64,000 nucleotides of DNA from Ziziphus jujuba (lineage: Eukaryota > Streptophyta > Magnoliopsida > Rosales > Rhamnaceae). Where the stretch lies: NCBI RefSeq assembly GCF_031755915.1, contig NC_083382.1, positions 10,099,501 through 10,163,500 of the forward strand. Direction: 5' to 3'. Under the pieces are notes generated by a model. That model made no database searches. It saw only the letters and a list, made by a program, of their open reading frames with translations, and was not told where the DNA came from. This document shows positions 12,055-24,686 of the stretch, in pieces (the first letter of the stretch is position 1; every line of letters starts with the position of its first letter). The position numbers were made by a program, and so were the translations under genes.

Positions 12055-13990
12055 CATAGAGTTTTTCTATATATATAATAGATATAGAAACCAGCTAGCT
12101 GATGGAAAAAATTGATTGATTTTACGATTTTTGTTTTTGGTTTTTTTTTTCATTATTATTATTGTTTTTATTTTTTTCATTTTCTTAGGGAATTGTTGAA
12201 AGGAATGTTAGTGTGCGTGTCCTCCTCATGTCTCAGTTGAAACCTGAAGGGTAGGAGAGTGATCATGTGTAATGAGGGTAATTTGGAGAAATAATCTAAG
12301 TATATTATTATTGTTTTTTAAAATACTTTTTAAATGTTTAATTGGAAACTTATTTCCCCCAAAAAAAAAATTTTAATTAGAGACTTGGAGTTGTTAGAAA
12401 AAATTAAATATCTAATTAGAGAAAATAAAAAACACTAAAATAATTTTTTTTAAATTGATAAGATGATTTTTATAATCTTATAAAGTATTAATGGTATATA
12501 CCACGTATTATTATAATATTTATACAAATGGTGGCATCATCAAGTTGTCAGGGCAATAGGCACAACACTGGACAGTAGTAGGCACTAAGTAGTATAGTAG
12601 TAAATAGTAACTTCTATGAACCATACTCGGCACATTTTATATGGAGCTTAAATCATTAATAACTTTGGTATTTTCATCTAATTCTTAAATTACTCTCTCA
12701 TTTCTATTTTAAACCTTTCATATTTCTGTAAAAACTTATGTTTTTAGTTCTTTCAAATTTATCAATTATACAGTGATAATGGATAATTTTCTCAAATAGA
12801 TCTTCTTAATTTTATAATCAAAACACGTCTAAAAAGATAGTTATAATAAAAAATATTTTAAAAAATAATAATCTATATATTAATATTTTTATTCTTTTGT
12901 TATATTTATTTTATGGGTAGATAATAAGATTTTATGTACAATGATTAATGATAAAATAGATCTTCTAATTTGTATAATTTATATATTAGCATCTTTATTC
13001 TTTTGTCATATTTATTTAATTATAAAATAATAAATTATCTTACAAGGCAAACTATATGTAACAATTAATAAATTACCTTATAAAGTAAAAAGTAAATAAT
13101 AATAATAATAATAATAAAGGTAATTAAATTATATTATAAGGATTTAATATAGAAAAATTAATTATTTACAAAGAATAAAAAAAAAGATAGTCAGAATAAA
13201 AAAAATATTAAAAATAGATTTATTTTCTCTTTATTAATATCTTGGTTAGTTTATTACATTTATTTTATTGTAAAATAAAATGATTTTGTATATGGTAATT
13301 AATAATTATATTCCATACATTAATACATATACATATATAGATGTGCAATAAAAGAAATTTCAATATTATATATATAGATTTCAATAATGAAATTGATCTC
13401 CTTATTTGATCTTAATAAAATATATCTAACAATAAATGAATTATCTTATAAGGTTATATATAAATAATAATGGTAATAATAATTACAATAATAAATATAA
13501 TTAAATTATATTATGAAGATTTAATATAGGTAAATTAATAAATTGCAATATCATAGTATATAGATTTCAATATCATAATATAATTAACTATTTGAAATTA
13601 ATAATGATGATTCAATATTATAATATATAGATTTTAATAATGAAATTGATCTCCTTATTTAATCTTTTTAAAAGAGGGATGGTAACCATACAAGGTCAAT
13701 TTTTAAGTTAATTCAAATAATAATAATAAAAACTTTTAATTTGGAATGATGGCTTAATTTTAGGAATTGATAAAAATTTACATTCATTATTCAGAATAAT
13801 ATTTGTATTTTTATAAAATTTGAAGGTCTTCATTTATAACTAGGTAATAAAGCAAGTGATCTTTAATTCCCAATCAAGTTTATAATAAAAATTATATAGT
13901 TAATTAATTGGATTCAATTTGAATATAATTAATTTTTAAAATCATCTATTACAGTTATATATTACGTGCATCGCATGGGATCAATACTAG
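11778..13990 (+). mobile_element. Non-autonomous Helitron (2.2 kb)
   Basis: It starts TCTATATAATATATAAAAG and ends with a short hairpin (cgtgc-atc-gcatg) followed 12 bases later by CTAG, the standard Helitron 3' end. It lies between A and T in a (TA)n tract. An empty version of the same site occurs at 23,720-23,745 and 23,870-23,890, where 'gaactaat(at)n' runs straight into 'aatcaaactcac'. No helicase or RPA reading frame is seen inside, and the interior is AT-rich. A degraded, inverted relative is at 48,536-50,700. Confidence 0.85.
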
Positions 13991-14660
13991 TATATAATCA
14001 AACTCACATTAGATTGATTGATTTGATGGTTTGACCATCAAAATTTTCTTTATCAATAATCAAAATATTTTAAATTTTGTTTATAGTTTTTGTAGAGTTC
14101 GTTTTCTTTAAATATGATTTTAGTATATTAAAATATTCATATCAATTCATGTTAAACCATTAATTATTAAATTTTAAATTTCAAAACCTTTAAGTGATTA
14201 TGGACTGATAAAAGAAAACTTTATGCTAAAACCAATTGACTTGATTTGAGTTTGAGAGCCTGATTTCAACATATCACAATAAAAATATTAAGATTTAAAA
14301 TTCAATTATAGACAAAATATAGATTTAATCATATATTAAAACTTTACTAAGAAAAAGTGAATTTTGTAGGGATCCAAATAATGATAAATAAATTTTTTTT
14401 TTTTTTATAATTTTAGCTTTTAAAACAATTTCAATTGTAAAACCAAGTCGGCTTGATTAGCGTTTGACTGTATGTGCATATATATATATATATAAATATA
14501 TATATTTTGTTAAGATTACAAGCATATAAATAAAGATTGACCTAGACAACAACAAAATACTAAAAACAAAGACTCACATGCATACAACAAAATATTAAAA
14601 AAACAAAGACCCACCTAATAGAGTTGTTATTGTAATTAGTAGAATTCTAGCATTGCCTGT
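13991..14660. other. AT-rich DNA upstream of the JIP23-like gene
   Basis: This non-coding stretch is duplicated, with its first ~400 bases, at 23,881-24,255. It contains T runs and a short (TA)n tract near 14,480-14,510. Nothing else is recognisable apart from its role as promoter-distal sequence. Confidence 0.6.
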
Positions 14661-14665
14661 GTGCC

Positions 14666-14673
14666 TATATATA
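14666..14673 (+). promoter_or_regulatory. Probable TATA box of the JIP23-like gene
   Basis: TATATATA sits about 110 bases before the ATG at 14,782. It is followed by a more balanced, C-containing leader (14,690-14,781). Transcription would start roughly 30 bases downstream. Inferred from spacing only. Confidence 0.45.
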
Positions 14674-14781
14674 CACATTGCCATTTCCAAAGCTAGCATG
14701 TGGTAAATTAAATTTCCTTATAAACACTCGAAATCAAAGTTGAGAGAGAATCTGTTTTCGTACTAACTCAAAGAGAAAGAG

Positions 14782-16011
14782 ATGGCACCCAATGTGTTTG
14801 GCGATCCCATCACCGACGAAACATTGAAGGCACTGCCTGAATATGCAAACAAGGAAATAACCACAACAGATAGGGCACAAGTTGCTCTGAGTCGGAAGCT
14901 TTCGCCGCCAGATTTTCCTGTAAAGGTGTTTGGATATATTTATAATGCTACCGGCACCCCTTAAAATATGCTTCCTATTATGATTGGGCCGGTCACGTTG
15001 AAGAAACCTTTCCATACCCTCAAACTATTGAAAATGGGCAGTGGGGATCCTTTTTGCATATTGGAGATTATCCACCAGGTCAAACTGGTGAGCGGAAATC
15101 AACTGCTGCTGTTATTTATGATGCAGATAACGGTCTCGTAGAAGGTCGCTCTAAGCGGGTTTTGGCATGGCACGCTGGAGTTTTTGCTCATAATAACAAG
15201 GTATTTTTTATTTAATTAATATGTATTATTTATTTATTTTGTGAATGCATATTTTTTTTCAAAAGTTTCATTATAGACTTTGTTAGGTTTAATTTTTGTC
15301 TCGCTTTAGGTCCTTTTGCTTGTCAAACTTCAGTCAATTTATATGTCATGGTGGTAAAACATAATGGCACCATCCACGCTTCTCTGTTGTCTGAGGAACT
15401 GGTTTATATATTTTACACAAAACGACAATTTTTAACATTTTGTTTTTTGTCTGCATAGACAAAAAAATCATTTGCCAAGGCCAACCATGATATTTCTTTT
15501 TATTGACTAATTCTCTTTTAAAACATCTATGACTCAGAAAAAATGCAAAACTGACGGGGCTAAAGTAAAAATTTTCATTATTATATATTATTATGGTTAT
15601 TATTTTTAGCCATTCTCATTTATTATCCAAGCCAGCTTACCAATCAAAAAAAGAAAAAGACAAAAAGAAAAAAGAAGTTAATAAATTATTATTATTATTA
15701 TTATTGTTTTATTCCAAAAGAAGTATCCCGCGGTATAGTTTAATAGTTTTATAAGACCATAAGATTATAAATTTACAAATTATATTTTCAACAAAAATTA
15801 AGTTGTGTTAATTGCTTAGGCCTTTACGACTTTCAAAGCCTATGGGACTTTTCCACCGAACTGGGAAGATGTTCGACAGAAACTGTTTGATTCGGATCAC
15901 CAGAAAACTGACGCTGCCTATGGATTGAAAGCAACTGTGGCAATTACTGATGGAAACAACCCAACATTCCATGCGACAATTACTTTGGACCAGCCGTTGA
16001 GCAATGCATGA
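14782..16011 (+). pseudogene. 23-kDa jasmonate-induced-protein-like gene, one-base frameshift in exon 1
   Basis: It resembles the plant 23-kDa jasmonate-induced protein family, soluble stress-responsive proteins of unclear biochemical function. Exon 1 starts at the ATG at 14,782 with the family-like opening MAPNVFGDPITDETLKALPEY and continues to YNATG. There one missing base (T run near 14,961) gives a TAA at 14,962-14,964. The next frame continues the family pattern (YDW..H, ENGQWGSFLH, STAAVIYDADNG, RVLAWHAG) to a donor at 15,200/15,201. Exon 2 (15,820-16,011) follows a TTAG acceptor in phase 0 and ends ...ATVAITDG....FHATITLDQPL before TGA. Without the lost base it would be about 203 residues, the expected size. 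A homopolymer-type sequencing error is a real alternative to true inactivation. It is the best-preserved member of the local array. Confidence 0.75.
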
Positions 16012-16165
16012 ACCAAATATAGCATTTACTTGAGCATTCCAAGAAATGATTAAGTATAAGAATAAGGGTGTGAGATAGTCATCCATAGTGTGTGAATTTG
16101 CATTTTCTCAAGGATTTCAAGGTTCTTCTTATGATATTGTACTTTATTATAGGATCCCTTTGAAG

Positions 16166-16171
16166 AATAAA
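16166..16171 (+). terminator. Possible poly(A) signal of the JIP23-like gene
   Basis: AATAAA occurs about 155 bases after the exon 2 stop. The 3' UTR around it is conserved in the paralogue (51,754-52,020, e.g. 'gggtgtgagatagtcatccatagtg'). Confidence 0.45.
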
Positions 16172-16424
16172 ATATAGCTATAAATAATATTATGGTGCGT
16201 AAAAAAGAATAATAAAGCTTAGAGACAGCCATCTAAAGCATGTTTGCTTATTCTAAAAAATAAAATAAAGTGTGCTTTCCCAAGTTCCATCTTGTGATAT
16301 TTTTTTACGTTTTTTGGATATACATGGTTAAATATTGTTAATATTATTGTTGTGCAACTAAATATGGAAATCAAATATCGTATTTATCACTAATTTTACC
16401 CAAATCAATTTTATTAACTTATGA

Positions 16425-19400
16425 TGTCAGGACCTATCCAGAATCCCTTTTCGGAACCTAGACAAATCCTGATCTAGGAAGATCCTACCGAACCCTTCTA
16501 TGGAAAATCCGGTAGCATCTGCCCTAAGGGTAAAACATGTCCCAAATTTACCTGCACGAAAATGCATTCTTATATACTACCACCTTATCTCTCACACTTT
16601 ACTACAACTAAATTCCACAAATGGCAATACTTCGATAATAAATTAGATATTAAATATATATATACAACGGAAATAATTTACTAAGTAAGTAACCAAAATA
16701 TACCATCATAGGTTCATGACCGCCCACACCACCCACTTAGTGCTGCAAATCTCAAATACATTTCATATCGTTTTAAAAATATACCAATGTGTAATATAGA
16801 AAGAAAGATAAATTAACCGCTATATCAACAATAATAATAATACCAACCATTTAATGCTAATAATGATATTAATATAACTCGTCCGAGGCTATCAACAGTC
16901 ATCCCACATGCCCAAAGGCTATCATATAACCACACTTGTCCAAGGGCTGTCATACTTGCCCGATAGCTGTCACTTGCCCAAGGATTATCATGCTTGCCTG
17001 ATGGCCATATTTCTCACCCATTGGTTGTGATACTTGTGCAACGCTACACTATGAAAATCACGATAATAATAATAAAATAAAAATAAATAATGACAATAAT
17101 AATAAAATAATAATAATAATCATAATGATGATGATAATATTAGTAATAATGAGAATAATTGTAAACATAATTCTGATAAATAATAATTGTAATATTAATA
17201 ACGAGAATAATATTAATAATAGTAATGACAATAAAAGCAATTAAGTATAATGCTAGAAAATCAAATTATGAATAGATAGAATAATACGAGATCAAATAAT
17301 AATTTAAAATTCAAAAAGTATTATCAAATATACACTTGTATCAGGGGTGCAAACGATACCCTCCAACATGTTGCGCAATCCATGATTCCAGCTGTCACCA
17401 GCACCCTGTTACCAATACAATCCGGGATGGTTGCCTAGATTGGCCGTTCAATCCATTGGACTCGTAGGTAACATAGTGATGAGGCAAGCTTGTCATGGAC
17501 CACATCGGATCGCTATCCCCGTATGGTGTGATATATACAAATATAACATATATATATATATATATATACAAAAGATACTTAATGCACAAACTATATACCA
17601 GTAGTGTCTTACGGTGCCCAGTGTCCCAAAGCACAGTTTGACAGGGAGGTTAAAGAGAGAAACCGCCATACGATCGCGTGGCGTCCCACCGCGCCGCTGC
17701 TTAAACCGTCATCCCGACCATGGAGGGGGACGACTATGGCCAATATCAAACTTGCCTGCCCTCGGTCTGATGGCAACTCACGGGAGACATTACAACCTGC
17801 GCGCTAATCACATCCATATCCATTTGCGCACTAATCATATCCACAACTACAGAACACCGGTACGTGTATGGGGCATCTAAAAACTATAATTTTTTTTATA
17901 GTATTATTAAAATAATAAGTTTCGATAAAATAAGATAAAATCAAATTTTTGAATAATTAATTAATTATATTTTTTGGAAATATTTTAAATAAATATTTTT
18001 CTTCAAATCCATAAAATAAATTTTCACCAAAACAATATAAAAATTCTTACAGAATTTAAATTACATAATATATTTTTATTATCACGGTAATTTAACACAA
18101 TTAATTCCTCAATTTTCAGATCAATTTACAACAAATATCATTTAATCCACATATAATTTCACAACTTCACATATAAATAAGTATACAAAAATATATTCTA
18201 ACAGATACCATACTCTCACAATAAAATTAACAATAATTTAATAAAAATTTAATAGCACCTTCAAAATTAACAGCTTCCCAATTTCAGAAATATTAATTCA
18301 ACCCATATTTATGCAATTCAACACAATTTAACATCTTCAATATGAATAACAATTATTTAAATATTAAACAGTACATCTTTCAGACTACCATATTAAAATA
18401 ATAATATTTTATCCAAAAATGGCATCTTTCAAAATACCCAATCATAATTCACAAATAAGGTACCTATAAGAAGCTAAAGAGACGAGAAATACGTACCGAC
18501 TTCCGTTGGGCTCAAATCATCCGGTGGTTACCAAAGAATGGATGAAAAGATTCGGTCAACGTTCAACTTCTCATATCTCTCAAACAACAAGGAATTGAGC
18601 TGAATGGATCTCAAAATTGAGCTCAAAGGGTCCGAAAATAGTAGAAAAGAGTATCAATTTGGCTGGATCGCTGAAAAACCAACTTGCCATCGCCGACTAT
18701 AGAGGCCCGATCCGGGTGCATCCGGCGACGTTCGGCCTTGTCTTTCCGGTTACCGATCACGTTTTCCACTGGCTTTCTATCAGTCTGGCGCGTGTTGTTG
18801 TCCGGTGGCTAGAAGAGATGCAGCAAGGAGAGACCGACGGGAGGAAGAAGAAAGAAGAAGAAAAGATGAAGAAGACAGAAGGAGGGCCTCGTGGTGTTTT
18901 CCCTCGTGGGGAAAGAAGAAAAATAAAGGAAAAAAAAGAAAAAAAAAGAATTAAAAATAAATAAATAAATAATATTAAAATAATAAAATTTTATCATAAT
19001 AATATAATATATAAAATAATAACAAAAATAATATAATATCATATAACATTTACTTGTGGCTAACAGGTGGCATTTTCTTATTGTGACACACGGCACTATT
19101 AACTAAGTTACACGTGGCATATACTGTTTACATGTTTAAAAATAATATTAAAATAATATGATATTTGAAAAACTTTGTAGGTTCATAACTTTAAAACCAC
19201 ATGTCCGAATCGGGCGTGCCGCTAGTTTACAAACTCGTATCGACGAGTACTTCATAACCAAAAAGTTAACTCGGCCCCCTCGGACAATTCGGACATCAAC
19301 TTGTTTTGCTCATAACTTTTAAATCGTAGCTCCGTTTTCGACGTGCTACTAGTCTACGGACTCGTGTCGATGCATAGTTCATAATAGTGCCTCGATCAAC

Positions 19401-19520
19401 CTAGAATTCTTGCCGAGTCAAAAAGTCAAAATTTGATCATTCTCGGTCAATGATGGTCAAACCCAGTCAACCTTGGTCAATATGAGAAAATTCCAGTGTA
19501 CTTCGGGATGGGGTGTTACA
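16425..19520 (+). mobile_element. Solo LTR 'a' of the ~3 kb LTR family, with TATGA target duplication
   Basis: It begins TGTCAGGACC and ends GGGGTGTTACA, with TATGA on both sides (16,420-16,424 and 19,521-19,525). The unoccupied site is preserved in the duplicate at 52,165-52,185 ('ttaacttatgaacaat'), which proves the ends. The 3,096-bp body has no gag, RT or integrase, so it looks like a long solo LTR or a non-autonomous derivative. It contains an AAT-rich patch (17,040-17,240), CpG-richer zones near 17,600-17,870 and 18,640-18,900, and a purine-rich tract at 18,835-18,960. The open frames in these zones are not convincing genes. Confidence 0.8.
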
Positions 19521-19525
19521 TATGA

Positions 19526-19790
19526 ACAATATGAAATATCACAAATAGAATAATAATAAAAATAGTAATAATAATAATAACAATATTTTATTATAAAAAT
19601 AAATAAAAATAATATAAAATATTTTTATTATTTTAAATATTTTTTAACAAAAAATGTAAGTATTTTTAAAAATATATTATATAGTCATAAAATTTATTCA
19701 CAATTATCAATATAATTATAATTAAGTGTAAAAAAATATAAAATATATTTTATTAATAATATATATAAACGGGATGGTGAATATAATTCC
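19526..19790. other. Short AT-rich flank between LTR copies
   Basis: AT-rich, non-coding and with A and T runs. Only its first few bases match the duplicate at 52,175 ('gaacaat.tgaaat'). Nothing else is recognised. Confidence 0.5.
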
Positions 19791-21175
19791 TGTCTCATCA
19801 GGACCCGTCCAAGATCCTTTACTGGAATACTAGACAAACTCTGATCCCAGAAAAATCCTACGGAACCTTCCTATAGAAAATCCAGCAGAATCTCCCTAAA
19901 AGTTTGAACTTACCTTAAAATTCCCTGCATAGAAAACACTTCTTTAAGTATCACTTTATTCCTCATACCTTACTACAATTTGATTTTATGATTTCCAACA
20001 CTTCAAATAACAAATTGGGAATAAGTGCAATATTAATTAACAAATTTAGTGCAGTATACAGAGCATCACATTATCTACAGTTGAGAATAGGATTTCTTAA
20101 AACACCAGATAGAAAAGAATTTACAAGATCAAAGGAAAAGAAAGAAAGATTTCTTGGAGTGCAGCAACGAATGAAGACGTCGACCTTACTCTGGACGATC
20201 ACATGTACTAGCCTAGGTCTAGAGGAATGAATTAAAAACATGAGATGCATTATCATCTCAGTGAACGACTCTAGTTACTATAATAATAATATCAATATAA
20301 TATTGTAATAAATTTAGTGAATTAATAATATTAGGAAATAACAATTTCCCTCAAAATCATTACGATTTACTCAGTTAGAAATGTTCCCCTTTTAAAACAT
20401 TTCGTAAAACCTCATAATTTGTATACCCTAATAATCAAGAAATGATTAGTTAAATAAATTGCAAACAAAATACAAATACAAATTTAGAACTCGGATTTTC
20501 ATTGGAAACACTTTAAAAAAACTAATTATTAAATCTAGAATAAGATATCATAAGATGCAATAATATAAACTCATAAACAAACTTGTATTAAAGAAATTTG
20601 GCATAAAAACAAAATTAAACTTATTATATAAATTATAAAATTTACCAATTTAAATGAATGAAATAATCAAAGAAACATTCAAATTAATTTAGAATCTCCA
20701 TTTTAAATAAATGGTAAAAATATAACAGAATTCATTTTAAAACACTAACTTAATTTAATTAGTAAAATCAAGGTAAAAATGTATTTTAAAACATTAATAA
20801 GAATAGATGATAAAACATAATAAAGTTCCATAAAATAAATGTTAAAATCTCAAATTAAAATAAATAATCAGAACATCATTAAATACATTTTAAATACGAA
20901 TCTGAAGTATTTTGTTTCGAAAGTCATATCGAAAATATCCTGATGCACCATATTATATACCAGTGATGTCCGACAGTGTCCAGCATCCCAAAGCACCAGC
21001 TGACGGGAAGGTTAAAGAGTGAAACCTGCATCCAGGCCACCTTGGCATCCCAGCAGCATCGATGCTATAAACCTCAATCCCGACCATGGAAGGGGACGGC
21101 TATGGCCAATCTCAAACTTGCCTACCCTCGGTCCGATGACAACCACGGGAAAGTATAAACCTGCACACTCATAAC
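19791..21175 (+). mobile_element. Truncated LTR-family copy 'b'
   Basis: It starts with a slightly altered terminus (TGTCTCATCAGGACCCGTCC) and follows the usual order: 'aaaatcc.gcagaatct', a 'gatgca...catctcagtga' hairpin region at 20,240-20,265, then the 'gatgtcc.acagt.tccagc.tccc' block near 20,965. It stops where copy g begins at 21,176, and its 3' half is not seen again. More diverged than copies c-g. Confidence 0.7.
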
Positions 21176-23531
21176 TGTCAAGACCCGTCCAAAATTTCTC
21201 ACCGGAACCCTAGATAAACCCTAATCCCAGGGAAACCCTACCGGACCCTCCAATGGAAAATCCGGCAGAACCTCCCCTAAGGGTTGGACTTACCACAAAT
21301 TTTCTGCACTGAAAACACACTTCTATACACATCCCTTTATTCCTCCCACGTAACTACAATATAATTCCACAAATTTGCAGCACTCCAAATGAATAACAGG
21401 AAATCAGTGCATAATTAATAACTAAATGTCCAATACAGTTACAGACCATTATACAAATAAATGTGGAATTAATACAATGACAGATAAAGAAGCAATACAA
21501 GATGAAGAGGAAAAAGGGAAAAAATGCTTCTTGGACTTTCGGCAATGAACTGAGACGTCGGGCTAGCCTCGGACGATCAACGTCTCCCAACCTAGACCTA
21601 GGGGAACGGAATTTAAAAATATGAGATGCTAATCATCTCAGTGAGTAACCATATCTATTGTACAATTATAAAGCAACGCTAATTACCGTACATTTAATTA
21701 ATTAAGAATAAATAAGTTAATAATAATTATTTGAAAATAATATTTCTCTCAAAACCCTCATTATTCACTCTATTGGAAAGGTTCCCCTTTTAAAACATTT
21801 TCGCAAAACACGTTATTCGTATTCTCCGAAAACCAAGGAATCAATTAATTTAATAAATAATAATTAAATGATCCGAATATAAATAAAATGTAATAAAATA
21901 TAATAAATAATTTTAGAACACTTTAGGGTTTGAAATTTCTATATGAAAATTTATACTTGATGCACCACACCATATACCAGTAATGCCCTCTGATACCCAG
22001 TGTCCCGAGCACCGACTGGCGGGAGGTTAAAAAGAGAAACTTGCATACGGTTGCTTCGGCGTCCCGACAACGCTGCTGCTAAAACCGTCATCCCGACCAT
22101 GGAAGGGAGCGGCTGATGCACATTACATAAAACTTGCCTGCCCTCGGTCCAATGGCAACTCACGGGAGACATTATAACTTGCGCGCTCATCCACATATAC
22201 AGTATAGAACACCAATACTGTATGAATGCGTCTAAAATAAATAACCAAATTTTATTATAAAAAGATACGTAAACTTTTCCAAAATCCACAGTGGGAATTA
22301 TACCATTTTTCAAATTCACCATCCCACATTTTTTTCTTTAACATTTCCAATACAAATCCACCGATAACCATATACAAATAATTTTTCTTGTATCACAAAG
22401 TCCATCAAATAATGTTCCACGGGCATAATTATGAAATTTGAAGCCACCAATTTAAACCAATGTTTTCCTTGAAATATTTAAAATCAATCATGCCCAAAAA
22501 TAATATTAAAATCCAAATATAATTAATTAAATGAAGCCACCTTGCTCATGCGTGATAAATACAATTAAATCACAATAATATTAATCGAAAATTTCTTAAT
22601 AACCCAAACTTTCATTTAGCATCAATGGGTATATATATATATATATATAATAATATTTTTTTTCCACAATCATATTTAAATTCCACCACATGAGCATAAT
22701 TCTAGATATCAAATTAACACAAGATAAATATAATTAATCACCCCAAAATAGTTTTAAAGGTGGGTCACTCACCTGGAACACGCAATTAACCTAAGATCCT
22801 CCATGGGATCAATTCCACGACGCACACGTGCTCCTAGAACAACAATTCACACACAGTCAAATAAAATAATATTTTATTCGGGTAAATAATACCCGGTATC
22901 CGGGGGGATTAAACACAAACGTTAACCAAAATTGATGAATAATATACTGAATCGAAGCTTGAGTGACGAGGATTACCAATCCGGTCTTACTTCCCAGAAA
23001 TCGGACCCGAGGTGGCCGGAATCTCGCCGGAAAGCTTTCGGCCTTTAGAGCCTTGATTCTTCCAAACCATCGCGAATTGGAGGAAAAGGACCTCGGATTT
23101 GGATTCAGGGGGTCGAAATTAGTGGGGAGGGACCGGCGGTGCAACTGGGTACTCACTGGAATTGGATTTTCCGGCAAGCCGCTGAATCCCACTGGAAATG
23201 GTCACCGCTGGTGGCGCGTCCGGTGGCTGGTGGCCGAGATTTTTGGGGGTTTTGTAGATCGAGGGGAGAGGGTTTCAACAGGACCAGCGGTGAGGCAAAC
23301 GGAGGCCGGACGGCGAAGAGATCTGGGTTTGAAGGTGGCGGCACCGCTGTCAGAAAAAGCCCCAATTCGGCCTCGTCGCCGGTCTGTTGGCCGTGAAATT
23401 TTAGGGGTTGGGCAGAAATGAGGAGGTGGTGAGGGGTGGCTTGCGCGTGTGGCCTGAAAATGACCAGAAATGGGTCAAACGGCAGTGGTCGGGTGGTGGA
23501 GGGGAAAAATGGCCGTCGCCAGAAAACGCTC

Positions 23532-23533
<2 letters not shown>
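21176..23533 (+). mobile_element. Truncated LTR-family copy 'g', inserted in copy b
   Basis: It starts TGTCAAGACCCGTCC directly after ATAAC (21,171-21,175). It keeps the family order, including 'gagatgctaatcatctcagtga' (21,630-21,651), the tandem CpG block near 21,980-22,190, 'ggtgggtcactcacct' near 22,760 and the GC-rich island from 22,960. It ends abruptly at the (TA)n tract that starts at 23,534, so the 3' end and right-hand target duplication are missing. Confidence 0.75.

Positions 23534-23593
<60 letters not shown>
23534..23593. repeat. (TA)n microsatellite at a deletion junction
   Basis: About 60 bases of almost pure TA separate the truncated LTR copy g from duplicated-unit DNA. The same kind of tract borders the Helitron in unit 1, so (TA)n was already present at this locus. 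Confidence 0.9.
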
Positions 23594-23596
<3 letters not shown>

Positions 23597-23918
23597 CAAA
23601 CTCACATTAGATTGATTGATTTGATGGTTAAAGAAGATAGACAGAAAGATAGAAAACACGCTTTCTTATTTGATTTCATATAAAATTATGAAAGATAAAT
23701 ATTATTGTGATATCTATGTCGAACTAATATATATATATAATCAAACTCACATTAGATTGATTGATTTGATGGTTAAAGAAGATAGACAGAAAGATAGGAA
23801 ACAAGTTTTCTTTTTTGATTTCATATAAAATTATGAAAGTTGGATAGATATCTATGTTGAACTAATATATATATATATATAATCAAACTCACATTAGATT
23901 GATTGATTTGATGGTTTT
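23594..23918. repeat. Tandem repeat, 142-145 bp, 2.3 copies
   Basis: Units start at 23,594, 23,739 and 23,881 with 'aatcaaactcacattagatt'. Full units contain 'aagatagacagaaagata', 'atttcatataaaattatgaaag' and end 'gaactaat(at)n'. Unit 1 of the duplication has this motif only once (11,450-11,500 plus 13,995), split by the Helitron. Confidence 0.85.
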
Positions 23919-24686
23919 ACCATCAAAATTTTTTTTTTATCAACAATTAAAATATTTTAAATTTCATTTATTATTTATTTTCTCTAAATAGAATTTTAGA
24001 ATATTAAAATACTCATATCAATTTGCGTTAAACTATTAATCAAATTTTAAATTTCAAAACCTTTAAGTGATTATGGACAAATAAAAGAAAACTTTATGCT
24101 AAAACCAATTAATTTGAGTTTGAGAGCCTGATTTCAACATATCATAATAAAAATATTAAGATTTAAAATTCAATTATAGACAAAATATAGATTTAATCAT
24201 ATGTTAAAACTCTACTTTGACAAAATGAATTTTGTAGGGATCCAAATAATGATAAATAATTATAAGAGGTAAGAGTAGAGACAACTGGCCACTGTTGGTT
24301 GGCCGTGCTCTGACCACCATCGGAGTGAATTTGAAAAGGTGGAGTTGCTGTGTTTGACTAGGTCCACTAATAAAGATGGAATGTTACAAATAATATGAGA
24401 ACCTATACGCTGGGTCAAAGAGGGTGGGAGGGCTTGTGCCATTGTACACCAGGTTTAGACTCAGTCAAATCTAGTTAATAAATTAATTAATTATAAATAA
24501 AATTCTATAACTACGTTTATTCACTCCTATTATGACTGTATTGTATTAATTTATAGACTATAATGTATTCGTATTGATTTAGTTTATCAAATGCATTGTA
24601 TCATCTAAGTACTAATGGACTAGTGTGTTAGTTTGATAGGTACACATGTGGACTATATTGATTGCTGAACCTATTCAATTTATCTA
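23919..24686. repeat. Junction of two partial duplication units
   Basis: Bases up to about 24,257 follow unit-1 positions 14,030-14,390. From about 24,275 the sequence follows unit-1 positions 6,540-6,944. The switch point (24,258-24,275) is therefore a tandem-duplication or unequal-exchange junction. No coding function. Confidence 0.75.

Larger units (their letters stand above)
6530..16424. repeat. Segmental duplication, unit 1
   Basis: This segment has a second copy spread over 24,260-52,170. Matching pairs in order are: 6,540-6,944 with 24,280-24,686; 6,945-8,000 with 30,579-31,680; 8,035-10,255 with 40,795-43,025; 10,926-11,500 with 48,020-48,530; 14,880-16,424 with 50,712-52,175. A third, partial copy at 23,594-24,255 matches 11,450-14,390. 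Differences are large insertions plus scattered substitutions. The segment includes the JIP23-like gene and its upstream DNA. Confidence 0.85.

Noticed and set aside
17058..17240. Leu/Ile-rich frame suggesting a membrane peptide
   Set aside because: It is the reverse reading of an AAT-rich low-complexity patch inside LTR copy a.
23153..23659. Long frames on both strands in the GC-rich part of LTR copy g
   Set aside because: They cross into the (TA)n tract and overlap each other; stop-poor GC-rich LTR DNA explains them.
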